NCBI RefSeq assembly: GCF_002222055.1
Contig: NZ_MUGS01000014.1
Location: 180,042-244,041, forward strand
Reading direction: 5' to 3'
Origin: Flavobacterium araucananum
Lineage (GTDB): Bacteria; Bacteroidota; Bacteroidia; Flavobacteriales; Flavobacteriaceae
Length of the DNA stretch: 64,000 nucleotides
Shown here: positions 34,941 to 44,596 of the stretch, piece after piece
Layout of the letters: each line of letters opens with the position of its first letter
Position numbering within the stretch: position 1 is the stretch's first letter
Position numbers and translations under genes: made by a program
Notes under the pieces: generated by a model
The model's database searches: none
Told to the model about the DNA's origin: nothing
Seen by the model: only the letters and a program-made list of their open reading frames with translations

Positions 34941-35241
34941 AAATACATCGTTTTTGGTTTTATTTAAATAAATCAGACCGTTTTATCTAAAAAAACCATT
35001 AGTATTTGATTACCAGATGTTTATTATATTCCTGCCAAGGCTGGTGCTATAGCTGTCTGGAGTAGCCTCCAATATGTTTTCTTTAAATTAAAATTCAATC
35101 TACTAATTAACTTTAATAATAAGCTGGTTTAAATCTTGCAAATTGTTTAACTTTTATTGAATAAGGTTAAACAAAATAAATTTAATTAAGTACTTTAGCA
35201 CTACAATTATTCCTTTCTAATTGTCTTAACAAATTATTTAT
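34941..35241. other. Divergent intergenic region before the photolyase island
   Basis: About 300 bp without a gene. It holds the upstream region of the CNGxC operon (minus) and of the TIGR03643 gene (plus). TACTTTAG at ~35190 is one base from the -7 consensus for the latter, but no TTG is correctly spaced. Nothing else stands out. Confidence 0.4.
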
Positions 35242-35529
35242 ATGAATGTAAAACATAGTAACTTCTCTGTGCTTGAACTGGATCGCATCATTGAAATGGC
35301 GTGGGAAGACAGAACCACTTTTGATGCCATAAAATTTCAATTTAATTTATCAGAAGCTGATGTAAAAACTTTAATGAAAAAAGAACTGAAATTTGGCAGT
35401 TATAAATTATGGCGCAAACGTGTTGAGAATTGCAAAACGAAGCATGCAGCAAAACGCCCTGCGGAAATCGATCGTTTTAAATGCAGCAGACAAAGAGCCA
35501 TTTCAAATAATAAAATCTCTAAACGATGA
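35242..35529 (+). CDS. TIGR03643/DUF2805-family small protein
   Basis: 95 residues: LELDRIIEMAWEDRTTFDAI, QFNLSEADVKTLMKKELKFG, SYKLWRKRVENCKTKHAAKR. This matches the TIGR03643 pattern, a short helix-turn-helix-like basic protein commonly encoded beside photolyases in Bacteroidota and Proteobacteria. Function unknown, DNA binding plausible from its charge and helices. It opens the photolyase island. Confidence 0.88.
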   Translation: MNVKHSNFSVLELDRIIEMAWEDRTTFDAIKFQFNLSEADVKTLMKKELKFGSYKLWRKRVENCKTKHAAKRPAEIDRFKCSRQRAISNNKISKR

Positions 35530-35547
35530 GAAAAATAGTTGCAGCTA

Positions 35548-35785
35548 ATGAAAAAAGATAAACCGGATAATATCGTATTTTCTGAGGAGTATGGTTATAA
35601 TGCGCGCCTCTTGCCGTATGCCACGAGTGTTGGTGCGCCGGTAATAAAAGCAGATGATTTGGCAGGCTGGAAAACCATGGGCATCCATAACCGGTTTAGC
35701 CAGTTATCATAAAACGATACAACTCGACCGATTATCGTATGCAAAACCTGATAAGGAAATTACATCATTACTAAAAATTGAATAA
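35548..35785 (+). pseudogene. Decayed DUF2452-like gene
   Basis: An ATG at 35548 gives KPDNIVFSEEYGYNARLLPY and ATSVGAPVIKADDLAGWK, the start of a DUF2452-like protein, but the frame ends at 35712 after 54 residues, far short of the family. Another frame then reads HKTIQLDRLSYAKPDKEITS up to a TAA at 35783-35785, overlapping the photolyase start. Deletion and frameshift are the simplest reading; the second part may be the end of a different gene. Confidence 0.6.
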
Positions 35786-37205
35786 AAAAGAGATAAATAT
35801 TATTTGGTTCAAACGTGATCTGCGTTTTACAGATCATGAACCTCTTTTTATGGCGCAACAAGAAAATATTCCGCTGCTTTTGGTTTATTTTTTTGAGCCT
35901 TCTGTAATGGCGTACGATGATGCTGATGTTCGTCATTGGAGGTTTGTTTATGAATCTCTGCAAGAAATGCAGAGTAAACTAAAGCCGCTTGGAGCACAGC
36001 TTTATTATTTTCATCATGAAGTTCAGTCTGTTTTTGAGCAGTTATACAGTATTTATGACATTAAAACCGTTTTTTCGCATCAGGAAATTGGCACTAAAAT
36101 CACATTTGACCGCGATATTGCGATGCAGTCTTTTTTTGAAAATCACAATATATCGTGGAAACAATCGCAGTTGCATGGCGTAATCCGGAAACTGCGATCC
36201 AGACAAAACTGGGACGAACGCTGGGAGAAAGTAATGCGCGCAACTCCTAAAATAATTGATTTGAATACGATTACTTTTGAAAGTTTAAATGCTGATTTTT
36301 ATCAAAATTTAAAAGGAAAAACACTTTCTAAAGCTCTTACTGAACGCAATGAAAACTTTCAGCAAGGCGGCGAATATTGGGCGTGGCGCTATTTGAAAAG
36401 TTTTGCCGAAGAACGACATTTAAATTATAGCAAACATATTTCTAAACCCAGTCTAAGCCGAAAAAGCTGCAGCAGACTTTCTCCTTATCTGGCTTACGGA
36501 AACATCAGCATGCGCATGGTGTATCATTATACCAATCAGTTTTATGAAGGATCATCCAATAAAAAAGCGATGCTTAATTTTGTTTCAAGACTGCACTGGC
36601 ATTGTCATTTTATGCAGAAATTTGAAAGCGACTGCCGAATTGAGTTTGAAAACATAGATCACAGTTTTGATGCACTCGTAAAACCTAAAAACGAAATCTA
36701 TATAAAAGCATGGCAGGAAGGAAAAACCGGCGTTCCTATTGTTGATGCCTGCATGAGGTGTTTAGCCGTAACGGGTTTTATCAATTTTAGAATGCGCGCT
36801 CTGGTGGTTTCTTTTTTTGTTTTTAATCTCTGGCAGGACTGGCGCGAACTTCATTTTTTAGCACGGCAGTTTCTCGATTATGAACCCGGAATTCATTATC
36901 CACAGTTACAAATGCAGGCGGGCGTGACTGGCACCGGAACTATTAGAATTTATAATCCTATTAAAAACTCTGAAGAACATGACAGCGAAGGAATTTTTAT
37001 TAAAAAATGGATTCCTGAATTAGCTAATATTCCGCCGCATTTACTTCATGAGCCGTGGAAATTAGGTTTGATTGATCAGCAATTGTACCAGTGTGAGATT
37101 GGAAAGGATTATCCGTTTCCGATAGTAGATATTGAAGAGACTAGAAAAAAGGCCAGCGTCGCTATTTGGAGTATCCGAAAAAAAGAAGAAATTAAAGTCC
37201 AGTAA
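35778..37205 (+). CDS. Deoxyribodipyrimidine photolyase / cryptochrome, FAD-binding
   Basis: 475 residues. The N-terminal antenna domain starts [17 protein letters not shown]. The C-terminal FAD domain has [74 protein letters not shown] and [16 protein letters not shown]. It repairs UV pyrimidine dimers with blue light, or is a light sensor. The start is a TTG at 35778: the upstream in-frame stop (35772-35774) excludes anything longer and no ATG is near. It overlaps the end of the decayed gene before it. Confidence 0.88.
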   Translation: MNKKEINIIWFKRDLRFTDHEPLFMAQQENIPLLLVYFFEPSVMAYDDADVRHWRFVYESLQEMQSKLKPLGAQLYYFHHEVQSVFEQLYSIYDIKTVFSHQEIGTKITFDRDIAMQSFFENHNISWKQSQLHGVIRKLRSRQNWDERWEKVMRATPKIIDLNTITFESLNADFYQNLKGKTLSKALTERNENFQQGGEYWAWRYLKSFAEERHLNYSKHISKPSLSRKSCSRLSPYLAYGNISMRMVYHYTNQFYEGSSNKKAMLNFVSRLHWHCHFMQKFESDCRIEFENIDHSFDALVKPKNEIYIKAWQEGKTGVPIVDACMRCLAVTGFINFRMRALVVSFFVFNLWQDWRELHFLARQFLDYEPGIHYPQLQMQAGVTGTGTIRIYNPIKNSEEHDSEGIFIKKWIPELANIPPHLLHEPWKLGLIDQQLYQCEIGKDYPFPIVDIEETRKKASVAIWSIRKKEEIKVQ

Positions 37206-37225
37206 TTGATATAGCAGTAATTCTA

Positions 37226-37363
37226 ATGCGAAAAGTAAAAAAAGAAAATCTGCCCACTAAAATTTGTCCGGTTTGTAATCGTCCTTTTTCATGGAGGAAG
37301 AAATGGGAAAAAGTGTGGGATGAAGTTAAATATTGCAGTGACAAATGCAGAATGAATAAATAA
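37226..37363 (+). CDS. DUF2256 zinc-ribbon-like small protein
   Basis: 45 residues: [20 protein letters not shown], then [20 protein letters not shown] and CR. The two Cys pairs (CPVC and CSDKC) could bind zinc. This matches the DUF2256 family that accompanies photolyases. It lies 20 bp after the photolyase and its stop is 1 bp before the next start, so it is translated in the island. Confidence 0.9.
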   Translation: MRKVKKENLPTKICPVCNRPFSWRKKWEKVWDEVKYCSDKCRMNK

Positions 37364-37364
37364 T

Positions 37365-38903
37365 ATGGGGCATAAAACTTTAAGGCTGATTCTTGGTGAC
37401 CAGTTGAACTGTAATCATTCCTGGTTTGAAAAAACAGACGATTCGGTCACGTATATCATGATGGAAATTCGAACAGAAACCGATTATGCCACACATCATA
37501 TTCAAAAAATAGCAGGTTTTTTTGCCGCAATGCGCGAGTTTTCTAAAGATTTAAAAGGTAAAAACCATAATTGTATTTATCTAAAATTAAACGACAACCA
37601 TAATCTGCAGTCTCTGGAAGCTAATTTGTCTGCTATTATTTCAAAAGAGCATTATACAACTTTTGAGCATCAATTGCCGGATGAATATCGGGTCGATTTG
37701 CTATTGAAAAACTTTTGTTCCCAGCTTTCTATTCCTTTTAACGTTTATGATACTGAGCATTTTTTTAGTACGCGGGATGAGTTGGGCAAATTCTTTGAAG
37801 GAAAAAAAACATTCCTCATGGAAAATTTTTACCGCGCCATGCGAAAAAAACATCACGTGCTTATGGCGGGAGATACTCCAACTACAGGCCAATGGAATTA
37901 TGACGAAGAAAACCGAAAAAAACTGCCTAAAAATCATAAACCTACTCCACCTTTAGTTTTTAATAATAATGTGTATGAAATCGAACAGGAGATTTTAAAA
38001 ACCGATATTAAAACTATGGAAACCATTGACAGTGCTCATTTTATCTGGCCTGTAAATCGCAAACAATCTCTGGAAATGCTTGATTTTTTTGTTACCGAAT
38101 GTCTGCCTTTATTTGGTTCTTATCAGGATGCTATGGCTCCTGACGAATGGTCGCTGTATCACTCGAGATTGTCTTTTTCGTTAAACACAAAAATAATTTC
38201 TCCTGCCGAAGTTATTCAGGCAGCAATTGAAGCGTGGCAAAAGGAGCCGGAAATTATAGCCTACAATCAATTGGAAGGTTTTGTACGCCAGATTATTGGC
38301 TGGCGGGAGTATATGCGTGGTATTTACTGGCTCAAAATGCCTGAATTTGCGGCATTGAACTTTTTTAACCATCGTGAAAAACTACCAGACTGGTATTGGA
38401 CAGGGAAAACAAAAATGAACTGCTTAAAAAACGCCATAACACAATCTTTAACTTTTGCTTACGCACATCATATTCAGCGTCTTATGATTACCGGAAATTT
38501 TGCGCTTCTTGCCGGTACTGATCCTGACGAGGTTGATGCGTGGTATCTGGGCATTTATATCGATGCGCTGGATTGGGTCGAAATTACCAACACACGAGGC
38601 ATGAGCCAGTTTGCAGACGGTGGAATTGTGGGCACAAAACCGTATGTAAGTTCGGCCACTTATATTGACAAAATGAGTCATTATTGTGGTACCTGTTTTT
38701 ATAATAAAGCAAAAAAAACAGGCGATAAAGCCTGCCCTTTTAATAGTTTATATTGGAATTTTTACGACAAACATGAAGATAAACTGGCTAAAAATCCAAG
38801 AATTGGTATGATGTATAAAGTATGGCATAAAATGAAACCCGAAGATAAAACAGCCTTATTAAAACAAGCCGATTATTATCTGAAAAATATAAATAGCTTA
38901 TGA
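37365..38903 (+). CDS. Iron-sulfur bacterial cryptochrome/photolyase (FeS-BCP, 6-4 type)
   Basis: 512 residues. The antenna part starts [17 protein letters not shown], typical of the PhrB/CryB group rather than classical photolyases. Four cluster cysteines are visible: Cys353 in [10 protein letters not shown], Cys441 and Cys444 in CGTCFYNK, and Cys457 in [13 protein letters not shown]-domain motifs include [40 protein letters not shown] and [18 protein letters not shown] [18 protein letters not shown]. Family members repair 6-4 photoproducts. It is directly behind the DUF2256 gene and overlaps the next remnant. Confidence 0.92.
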   Translation: MGHKTLRLILGDQLNCNHSWFEKTDDSVTYIMMEIRTETDYATHHIQKIAGFFAAMREFSKDLKGKNHNCIYLKLNDNHNLQSLEANLSAIISKEHYTTFEHQLPDEYRVDLLLKNFCSQLSIPFNVYDTEHFFSTRDELGKFFEGKKTFLMENFYRAMRKKHHVLMAGDTPTTGQWNYDEENRKKLPKNHKPTPPLVFNNNVYEIEQEILKTDIKTMETIDSAHFIWPVNRKQSLEMLDFFVTECLPLFGSYQDAMAPDEWSLYHSRLSFSLNTKIISPAEVIQAAIEAWQKEPEIIAYNQLEGFVRQIIGWREYMRGIYWLKMPEFAALNFFNHREKLPDWYWTGKTKMNCLKNAITQSLTFAYAHHIQRLMITGNFALLAGTDPDEVDAWYLGIYIDALDWVEITNTRGMSQFADGGIVGTKPYVSSATYIDKMSHYCGTCFYNKAKKTGDKACPFNSLYWNFYDKHEDKLAKNPRIGMMYKVWHKMKPEDKTALLKQADYYLKNINSL

Positions 38904-39118
38904 AAACAGCAATAGTTTGGTTTAAAACAGATTTACGAATAACGGATAATGAAACTGATGCTAACATGGTCGAAATTAAATTAACAGGTTTTATGAGCAA
39001 CCGCGGACGCCAGAATGTAGCAAGTTATTTATGTACCGATCTGGCACTGGACTGGCGTTATAGTGCAGCAGCTCATAGATTATGATTTGTGCAGCATATC
39101 CCAACATTATAATGCAAT
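38900..39118 (+). pseudogene. Cryptochrome DASH remnant with large internal deletions
   Basis: The ATG overlaps the stop of the FeS photolyase in an ATGA arrangement. It begins as a normal antenna domain, [19 protein letters not shown], and then jumps to [20 protein letters not shown] and [15 protein letters not shown], which is the C-terminal part of cryptochrome DASH. About 300 residues are missing without a frame change. Then a second small deletion shifts the frame, after which QLIDYDLCS, the next DASH motif, is readable. The 61-codon frame that remains cannot be functional as a photolyase. Confidence 0.8.
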
Positions 39119-39187
39119 AAATTCTCTCATAATCATTAAAACACTTAAAAAAAGGTATATATTTAGGCAATTTAAATTAATCAAATA

Positions 39188-39607
39188 ATGAAGAACTCAA
39201 ATATCCTTATAGTAGAAGATGATATTGATGACAAGGAGATTTTGGAAGATGTAATTACCTCTCTTGGCTATACGAACAAAATTGTATGGAAAGTAAATGG
39301 AGCCGAAGCACTTTCTTACCTGGCTGAAACTGATGAAAAAATGTTGATTATTTTTTGTGATATCAATATGCCCATCATGAACGGACTGGAACTAAAACGT
39401 CTTATTGATGCTCACGAAATTTTGAGAAAAAAGAGTATCCCATTCATTTTTTATTCTACGGCAGCATCAGATCAGGCGATTGAAGAGGCTTATACGACGC
39501 TTAGTATTCAGGGCTTTTTTAAAAAACAAAATGACTATCATAAAACAAAACTAATAATCAATACAGCCATTGAATACTGGAAAAACTGCGTTCATCCCAA
39601 TGCATAA
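39188..39607 (+). CDS. Stand-alone CheY-like receiver protein
   Basis: 139 residues, a receiver only. Acidic residues DDIDD near the start, phospho-acceptor in IIFCDINMPIMNG, Ser/Thr in FIFYSTAASDQ and the Lys in GFFKKQNDY. It resembles the 'response regulator rcp1-like' receivers that work with phytochrome-type kinases in Bacteroidota, but no kinase is nearby. It starts ~70 bp after the photolyase remnant on the same strand. Output is probably protein-protein contact. Confidence 0.9.
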   Translation: MKNSNILIVEDDIDDKEILEDVITSLGYTNKIVWKVNGAEALSYLAETDEKMLIIFCDINMPIMNGLELKRLIDAHEILRKKSIPFIFYSTAASDQAIEEAYTTLSIQGFFKKQNDYHKTKLIINTAIEYWKNCVHPNA

Positions 39608-39673
39608 AAGTGTAGATCGTTTAATACTAGCTAACTTTAGTCCGTTTTGCTTTAGCTTCTAAAAATAATTGAA

Positions 39674-39729
39674 CCACAAATTACACAAATTTTCAAAAAT
39701 TAATTAGGGCTAATTTGTGCAATTTGTGG
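39674..39729. repeat. Inverted repeat with 18-bp arms
   Basis: CCACAAATTACACAAATT (39674-39691) faces AATTTGTGCAATTTGTGG (39712-39729) with one mismatch and a 20-nt centre. It lies between convergent genes and looks like a small mobile intergenic unit; it could also stop transcription. Confidence 0.6.
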
Positions 39730-39768
39730 GTAATCAATAAGTACTGTAACCTTTCAGTCTATTATGGT

Positions 39769-41505
39769 TTATTTTTCTAAAATATCATTAACTACGCGCA
39801 GAGAAGCGGCTTCACAAAAATCCAAACCGGAATAATCGGGATTTAAGCCTCCAATATAAGGCACAGCCATAATATATAAATTATTATTGTAAGCGCCGTA
39901 TTGATCCATAATTTGAAAATTGTCATTTATAGCTATTCCCGAAACATTTAAAAAATAATCTCCGTTCTCCTCTTTCGCAACTGCCTCGGAGTCTTTCATA
40001 TAGGCATCATGACCTGCCTGAGCCGATTGAAATTTTAAACGGGCAGGACTAATTGCTTTTTGAGCCAGCAGACTCTTAAAAGGAAAATCATGATAAGATA
40101 AATGCGGCTGTCCCACGCAATCTACAAATGTTTTATAATATACGGACTGCTTATTATTTTCGTTCTCCGTGAAATTATAGAGAACTCCTCCTCCATTTTG
40201 CGGTTCAACTGTACTATCATCGCCAACAGAAACAAGATCGAGTACACCAGCCTCATGCAATGCCAGCAATTCTTCGCAGGATTTTTGGGGAACAAATGCA
40301 ATTACTATCGAAATAAGCGGCATAAGTACTTTTTGAAGCCGATGCATATCTTCTGCCGAAAAATATTTAGCGGGATGATTCATAGCAAAACTCAGTACTG
40401 CCAGCATTTCTTTCCAATAAACCGATTCTTTTCTTTTAATAGATTTTTCGGCCTGCACATATTCCGCTTTTAAGAGTTGAAACGGATCAAGACGTTCCCG
40501 CAGTTCCATCATATTGCCTACAAAATCTTCAATTGAAAAATCTTTAATGCGCTGATAAAATTCAGAATCTTTCTCGCGAAATATTTCTTTAAAATCCTTT
40601 TCAAAAATAAAATCAAGCGACAAGAATCCATCATTATTTTTTCTGTGTTCTTCTATTTCTTCTTTAGTTAATAAAGAGTCATTAGAAAGATGGGAATCTT
40701 CTAAGTGAAAACGAACTGCAGGGAGCATACCACTTCTGGAATGCATCATTATTTTAAAATCAGGGCTTTCCGGATTTAATTCAAAATAAAGTGTATCATC
40801 GGACCTTTTTTCAAATTTTCCGTTATTTCTTGCCAGTGTTCTTATGGCATCAATCGCTGTTAAAGAAGAGCCTTTTACAGCAATAGGATGATTAAAATGT
40901 TGCACTAATTTTTGAGGCGGATAAGGCGCATCATAATAACCGGATACTTTGCCTTCGTATCGTACCGGCCAGTTGTGTCCGGTGCAGATCACAGCATAAT
41001 CAAATTCTTTAGTAGTATTATTTTTAGTAGTATTATTTAAGGTTTCAACAGTAACAGTTTCATTTTTAGAATCGTACTTAATATCGGTAACACTACTCTC
41101 AAAATGCACTTTTGTGTCAATTCCTGCTTTTGATCCTGCTTTGAGTAATATTTCAAATTGTGCAGCAAGATAATGTCCAAAAAACAGTCTCGGCACAACC
41201 TTATATTCGTTAAATTGATCCGGTTTAATATTAAATCTTTGCAGTAATTCGGCAGGTGCGGTATAGATCCAATCAGACATTGAGGTAACAATTTCCGGCA
41301 CTTCATTGTCTGATACATTCGTAATGTGCTCATCATTTGCTCCTTCGATGCTGTACGGCATTCCGGATCCAAGCTCTCCCTTTCTTTCGAAGATCTCAAT
41401 TTCGAAATCATTTGATCCGGATTCAACCAATCTTTTATAAACAAAAAGTCCGCTTGGTCCACCTCCCAAAATTGCGATGCGTTTTTTAGTATTTTTGCTC
41501 TCCAT
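39769..41505 (-). CDS. FAD/NAD(P)-binding protein (NAD_binding_9 type)
   Basis: 578 residues. The FAD motif is RIAILGGGPSGLFVYKRL with the acidic end EIFERKGELGSGMPY. Next come DEHITNVSDNEVPEIV, then a second nucleotide site around YAVICTGHNWPVRYEG and HPIAVKGSSLTAIDAIRTLA. The C terminus YDQYGAYNNNLYIMAVPYIG with PDYSGLDFCEAA resembles FAD-dependent hydroxylase-like oxidoreductases of this type. Substrate unknown. It is alone and divergent from the membrane-protein/AraC pair. Confidence 0.8.
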   Translation of the reverse strand: MESKNTKKRIAILGGGPSGLFVYKRLVESGSNDFEIEIFERKGELGSGMPYSIEGANDEHITNVSDNEVPEIVTSMSDWIYTAPAELLQRFNIKPDQFNEYKVVPRLFFGHYLAAQFEILLKAGSKAGIDTKVHFESSVTDIKYDSKNETVTVETLNNTTKNNTTKEFDYAVICTGHNWPVRYEGKVSGYYDAPYPPQKLVQHFNHPIAVKGSSLTAIDAIRTLARNNGKFEKRSDDTLYFELNPESPDFKIMMHSRSGMLPAVRFHLEDSHLSNDSLLTKEEIEEHRKNNDGFLSLDFIFEKDFKEIFREKDSEFYQRIKDFSIEDFVGNMMELRERLDPFQLLKAEYVQAEKSIKRKESVYWKEMLAVLSFAMNHPAKYFSAEDMHRLQKVLMPLISIVIAFVPQKSCEELLALHEAGVLDLVSVGDDSTVEPQNGGGVLYNFTENENNKQSVYYKTFVDCVGQPHLSYHDFPFKSLLAQKAISPARLKFQSAQAGHDAYMKDSEAVAKEENGDYFLNVSGIAINDNFQIMDQYGAYNNNLYIMAVPYIGGLNPDYSGLDFCEAASLRVVNDILEK

Positions 41506-41752
41506 GATTTTCTAATTTTAAATAATTATAAAAGACCATATTATTTAATACAAATGTCTGTAAGCTTGTTACGTAATAATTATATCTTTTACAATTGATA
41601 TTATATAATTAGAGCCTAAAAAAAATTGAGACATAAAGTATATACTACTTAACTAAATTTAAGGAACCTTATATATTCATAAAACAACAGTAGATTTTGT
41701 TAAACCCTTTTTAGGTATGTTTCCCAACTTTGTGACACTAAAAAACAGGAAC

Positions 41753-42520
41753 ATGTTGAATACCTTTTTTGAATATTTTAAAGATAAAACCGAATCATTA
41801 TTAGCCTTCACCCTATTTTGCTTTGTTGGCGGATTTATTTGTCTGGTAGTAAGTAAATACAGTACGCTCCAGGTTGCAGGAATTAGTGCCTGGACAAAGC
41901 CGTTCAAATTTTTCATTTCAATTGGTATATTTGCTTTTACAATGGCTTTGTATTTAGTGTATTTAGATAATCAAAAACAAGTAACTAATTATTGCTGGAG
42001 TTTTATTCTATTTTTTTCTATTGAATTGTTTCTGATTACCCTGCAAGCATCACGTGGCAGAAAATCGCATTATAACATAGATACGCCATTGGACAGAATT
42101 ATTTTTGCCTTAATGGGTTTGTCGCTGCTGATCATTTTAATTCATACGCTGTTTATTATCACTCTTTTTTTTAGTCAAAAACACTTTAGTACAAGTGATG
42201 AAATGATTCTCGCAATAAAGTTAAGTCTACTGATAATGGTTGTATTTATGCTCGAGGGATATGCAATGATCAGCTTTTTTAAACATACCATTGGCGCAGA
42301 AGATAGTACTGAGGGAATCCCTATTTTGAATTGGAGTAAAAATTATGGCGATTTGAGAGTGGCTCATTTTTTAGGAATACACGCCTTGCAGATTATTCCG
42401 TTTCTTACATTTGTATTGGCAAACACTAAAAAAGAGGTCTACTTAATAAGTGGGCTGTATTTTATTTTTGTTACCCTTACTTTAGCTCAGGCCTTGCAGG
42501 GAAAACCATTTATCAAATAA
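41753..42520 (+). CDS. Seven-span membrane protein of unknown function
   Basis: About 255 residues from the ATG at 41753 (frame opens at 41717). It has seven hydrophobic segments with conserved-looking polar sites: SAWTKPFKFFISIGIFAFTM, LQASRGRKSHYN between helices, and DLRVAHFLGIHALQIIPFLT, where His residues within a helix could bind a cofactor. The same layout occurs in uncharacterised membrane proteins of several phyla. It ends 4 bp before the AraC gene at 42525, so the two form an operon. Confidence 0.7.
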   Translation: MLNTFFEYFKDKTESLLAFTLFCFVGGFICLVVSKYSTLQVAGISAWTKPFKFFISIGIFAFTMALYLVYLDNQKQVTNYCWSFILFFSIELFLITLQASRGRKSHYNIDTPLDRIIFALMGLSLLIILIHTLFIITLFFSQKHFSTSDEMILAIKLSLLIMVVFMLEGYAMISFFKHTIGAEDSTEGIPILNWSKNYGDLRVAHFLGIHALQIIPFLTFVLANTKKEVYLISGLYFIFVTLTLAQALQGKPFIK

Positions 42521-42524
42521 CAGC

Positions 42525-43439
42525 ATGGAAAAAATTACACCCTACAGAATTAAAACGATTATCGAATATCATAACATTCTAGGAATATCCAAGCCACAAC
42601 ATCCGCTAATCAGCTTAATAAACCTGGACAATTTTAAGCCGGTTGTAAGTAAAATTAGTGTTGTATTCGATTTCTATATGATTTCCTTAAAACGGGATTT
42701 GACAGGAAATATCAATTATTTGTATGGCCAGCAACCGTATGACTTTGATCAGGGTATTTTATTTTTTATTGCTCCAAATCAGGTTTTCTCTTTTGAGGCC
42801 GATACCGATTTTACAAGTACAGGCTGGATGCTACTCATACATCCGGATTTTTTATGGAATACAGCCTTAGCAAAAAATATTGCAAAATACGAGTATTTTA
42901 GATATTGTGTAAATGAAGCGTTGCATCTTTCCCAAAAAGAAGAAACTATTGTTGAAAACCTAATCAAAAATATAGAGCAGGAATATCATAACAATCTGGA
43001 TAAATTTACCGAAACCATTATAATTACTCAAATCGAAACCCTCCTTACCTACGCTGATCGTTTTTACAATCGTCAGTTTATTACGCGAAAAAAAATAAAT
43101 CATCAAATTTTGAATGACCTTGAAGATATTCTTATTGCTTATTTTAATAACGATGATTTGCTCTTAAAAGGAATACCGACTGTTCAATTTATGGCAGAAA
43201 AACTAGCTGTATCTCCTAACTATTTAAGCAGTGTGCTCAAAGTTTTGACAGGTAAAAGTACACAAGAGCATATTCAGGACAAAGTAATAGACAAGGCAAA
43301 GGAAAAATTATCTACAACCAACTTATCGATGAGTGAAATTGCGTATCAACTAGGCTTTGAATATCCACAGACTTTTGGTAATTTATTCAAAAAGAAAACG
43401 AACCTGTCTCCTTTAGAATTTAGAAAGTCGTTTAATTAA
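42525..43439 (+). CDS. AraC-family regulator (paralogue group, member 2)
   Basis: 304 residues. The N-terminal sensor shows ISKPQHPLISLINLDNFKPV, VVFDFYMISLKRDLTGNINY, then GILFFIAPNQVFSF. The HTH pair includes GIPTVQFMAEKLAVSPNYLS and IAYQLGFEYPQTFGNLFKKK. It is close in plan to members at 29676, 44597 and 45531. It is co-transcribed with the seven-span protein and is followed by an NmrA-type gene that it may regulate. Confidence 0.9.
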   Translation: MEKITPYRIKTIIEYHNILGISKPQHPLISLINLDNFKPVVSKISVVFDFYMISLKRDLTGNINYLYGQQPYDFDQGILFFIAPNQVFSFEADTDFTSTGWMLLIHPDFLWNTALAKNIAKYEYFRYCVNEALHLSQKEETIVENLIKNIEQEYHNNLDKFTETIIITQIETLLTYADRFYNRQFITRKKINHQILNDLEDILIAYFNNDDLLLKGIPTVQFMAEKLAVSPNYLSSVLKVLTGKSTQEHIQDKVIDKAKEKLSTTNLSMSEIAYQLGFEYPQTFGNLFKKKTNLSPLEFRKSFN

Positions 43440-43558
43440 AAGAGAAACTTTTATAATTAAAACTTAAACCTAATTTCGGTTACAAAATTCCTGATTTCAG
43501 TTAAATGTTTGTTTGTATTGATGATGACCTTTGTCTGAACAAACAAATACTTAAAATT

Positions 43559-44467
43559 ATGAATATTGTACTTACAGGTTCGTTGGGAAACATTGGAAAA
43601 CCATTAGTTATTGAGTTGGTGCAAAAAGGACATTCGGTAACGGTTATCTCAAGCAAAAACAACAGACAAAATGATATTGAGGCGCTTGGTGCCAAAGCCG
43701 CAATTGGTACTATGCAGGATGTTTCTTTTTTAACTCAAACTTTTAAAGGTGCTGATATTGTTTATCTAATGGAAGCATGGGAAGGAATAGGAAGCATCTT
43801 TGATCAAAATGTAGATTTTGTTGCTGCATTTAAAAAAATTGGAAACAACTACAAACAAGCTTTAGAACAAAGCGGGGTTCTAAAAGTGGTACACTTAAGC
43901 AGTATTGGAGCCCATACCAATAAAGGAACTGGCAGTCTGTATCTTCATAACACTGTTGAAACCATCCTGAATCAACTGCCAGAAAATGTCTCTATTAAAT
44001 TTATGAGACCTGTAGGCTTTTTCAATAACATATTCAGGTATATGCAGACCATCAAAACGCATGATAAAATAATTCAAAGTTATGGTGGCGACCAAAAAGA
44101 GCCCTGGGTTTCGCCTCTTGATATAGCTAACGCTATTGCTGAAGAAATGGATAAGCCTTTTGAAGGCAGAACGGTTCGCTATTTGGCAAGTGATGAAGTG
44201 TCGCCTAATGAAGTTGCCCAAATTATTGGTCAGGCGATTGGTAAACCAGACTTAGAATGGTCTGTCATTTCAGATGATGAAACTCTTGATGGTATGCTAT
44301 CAGCCGGAGTAAATGAATGGATTGCTAACGGATTTGTGCAAATGCAGGCGGCACAAAGAGACGGAAGCCTGTATGCTGATTATTACCTTCATAAACCAAC
44401 CTTAGGAAAAGTAAAACTAGTAGATTTTGCTAAAGATTTTGCAAAGGTTTATAACGAATCAAATTAA
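43559..44467 (+). CDS. NmrA-like NAD(P)-binding oxidoreductase
   Basis: 302 residues from the ATG at 43559; the frame opens at 43505 with non-conserved residues. MNIVLTGSLGNIGKPLVIEL is the Rossmann glycine motif; GAKAAIGTMQDVSFLTQTFK and VVHLSSIGAHTNKGTG follow the atypical SDR/NmrA pattern, without a YxxxK catalytic pair, and IKFMRPVGFFNNI is conserved in the group. Such proteins reduce quinones or sense NADP. It lies between two AraC paralogues. Confidence 0.85.
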   Translation: MNIVLTGSLGNIGKPLVIELVQKGHSVTVISSKNNRQNDIEALGAKAAIGTMQDVSFLTQTFKGADIVYLMEAWEGIGSIFDQNVDFVAAFKKIGNNYKQALEQSGVLKVVHLSSIGAHTNKGTGSLYLHNTVETILNQLPENVSIKFMRPVGFFNNIFRYMQTIKTHDKIIQSYGGDQKEPWVSPLDIANAIAEEMDKPFEGRTVRYLASDEVSPNEVAQIIGQAIGKPDLEWSVISDDETLDGMLSAGVNEWIANGFVQMQAAQRDGSLYADYYLHKPTLGKVKLVDFAKDFAKVYNESN

Positions 44468-44473
44468 TTTAAA

Positions 44474-44572
44474 ATGAAAAAAGCATTAATAACAGGAGCC
44501 AACAAAAGTATTGGTTTTGAAACTGCACGCATAATCCTGAAACTCGAGAAACTCTCTGGTAAAAAACAGTAA
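44474..44572 (+). pseudogene. SDR N-terminal remnant
   Basis: 32 codons starting MKKALITGANKSIGFETARI, the start of a standard SDR with the TGANKSIG motif. It breaks off after ~21 residues and stops after a meaningless tail at 44570. The rest of the gene has been deleted. It lies 6 bp after the NmrA-like gene, as an SDR partner would. Confidence 0.7.
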
Positions 44573-44596
44573 ACCTAAAAAGTGTAAATTTGTAAA

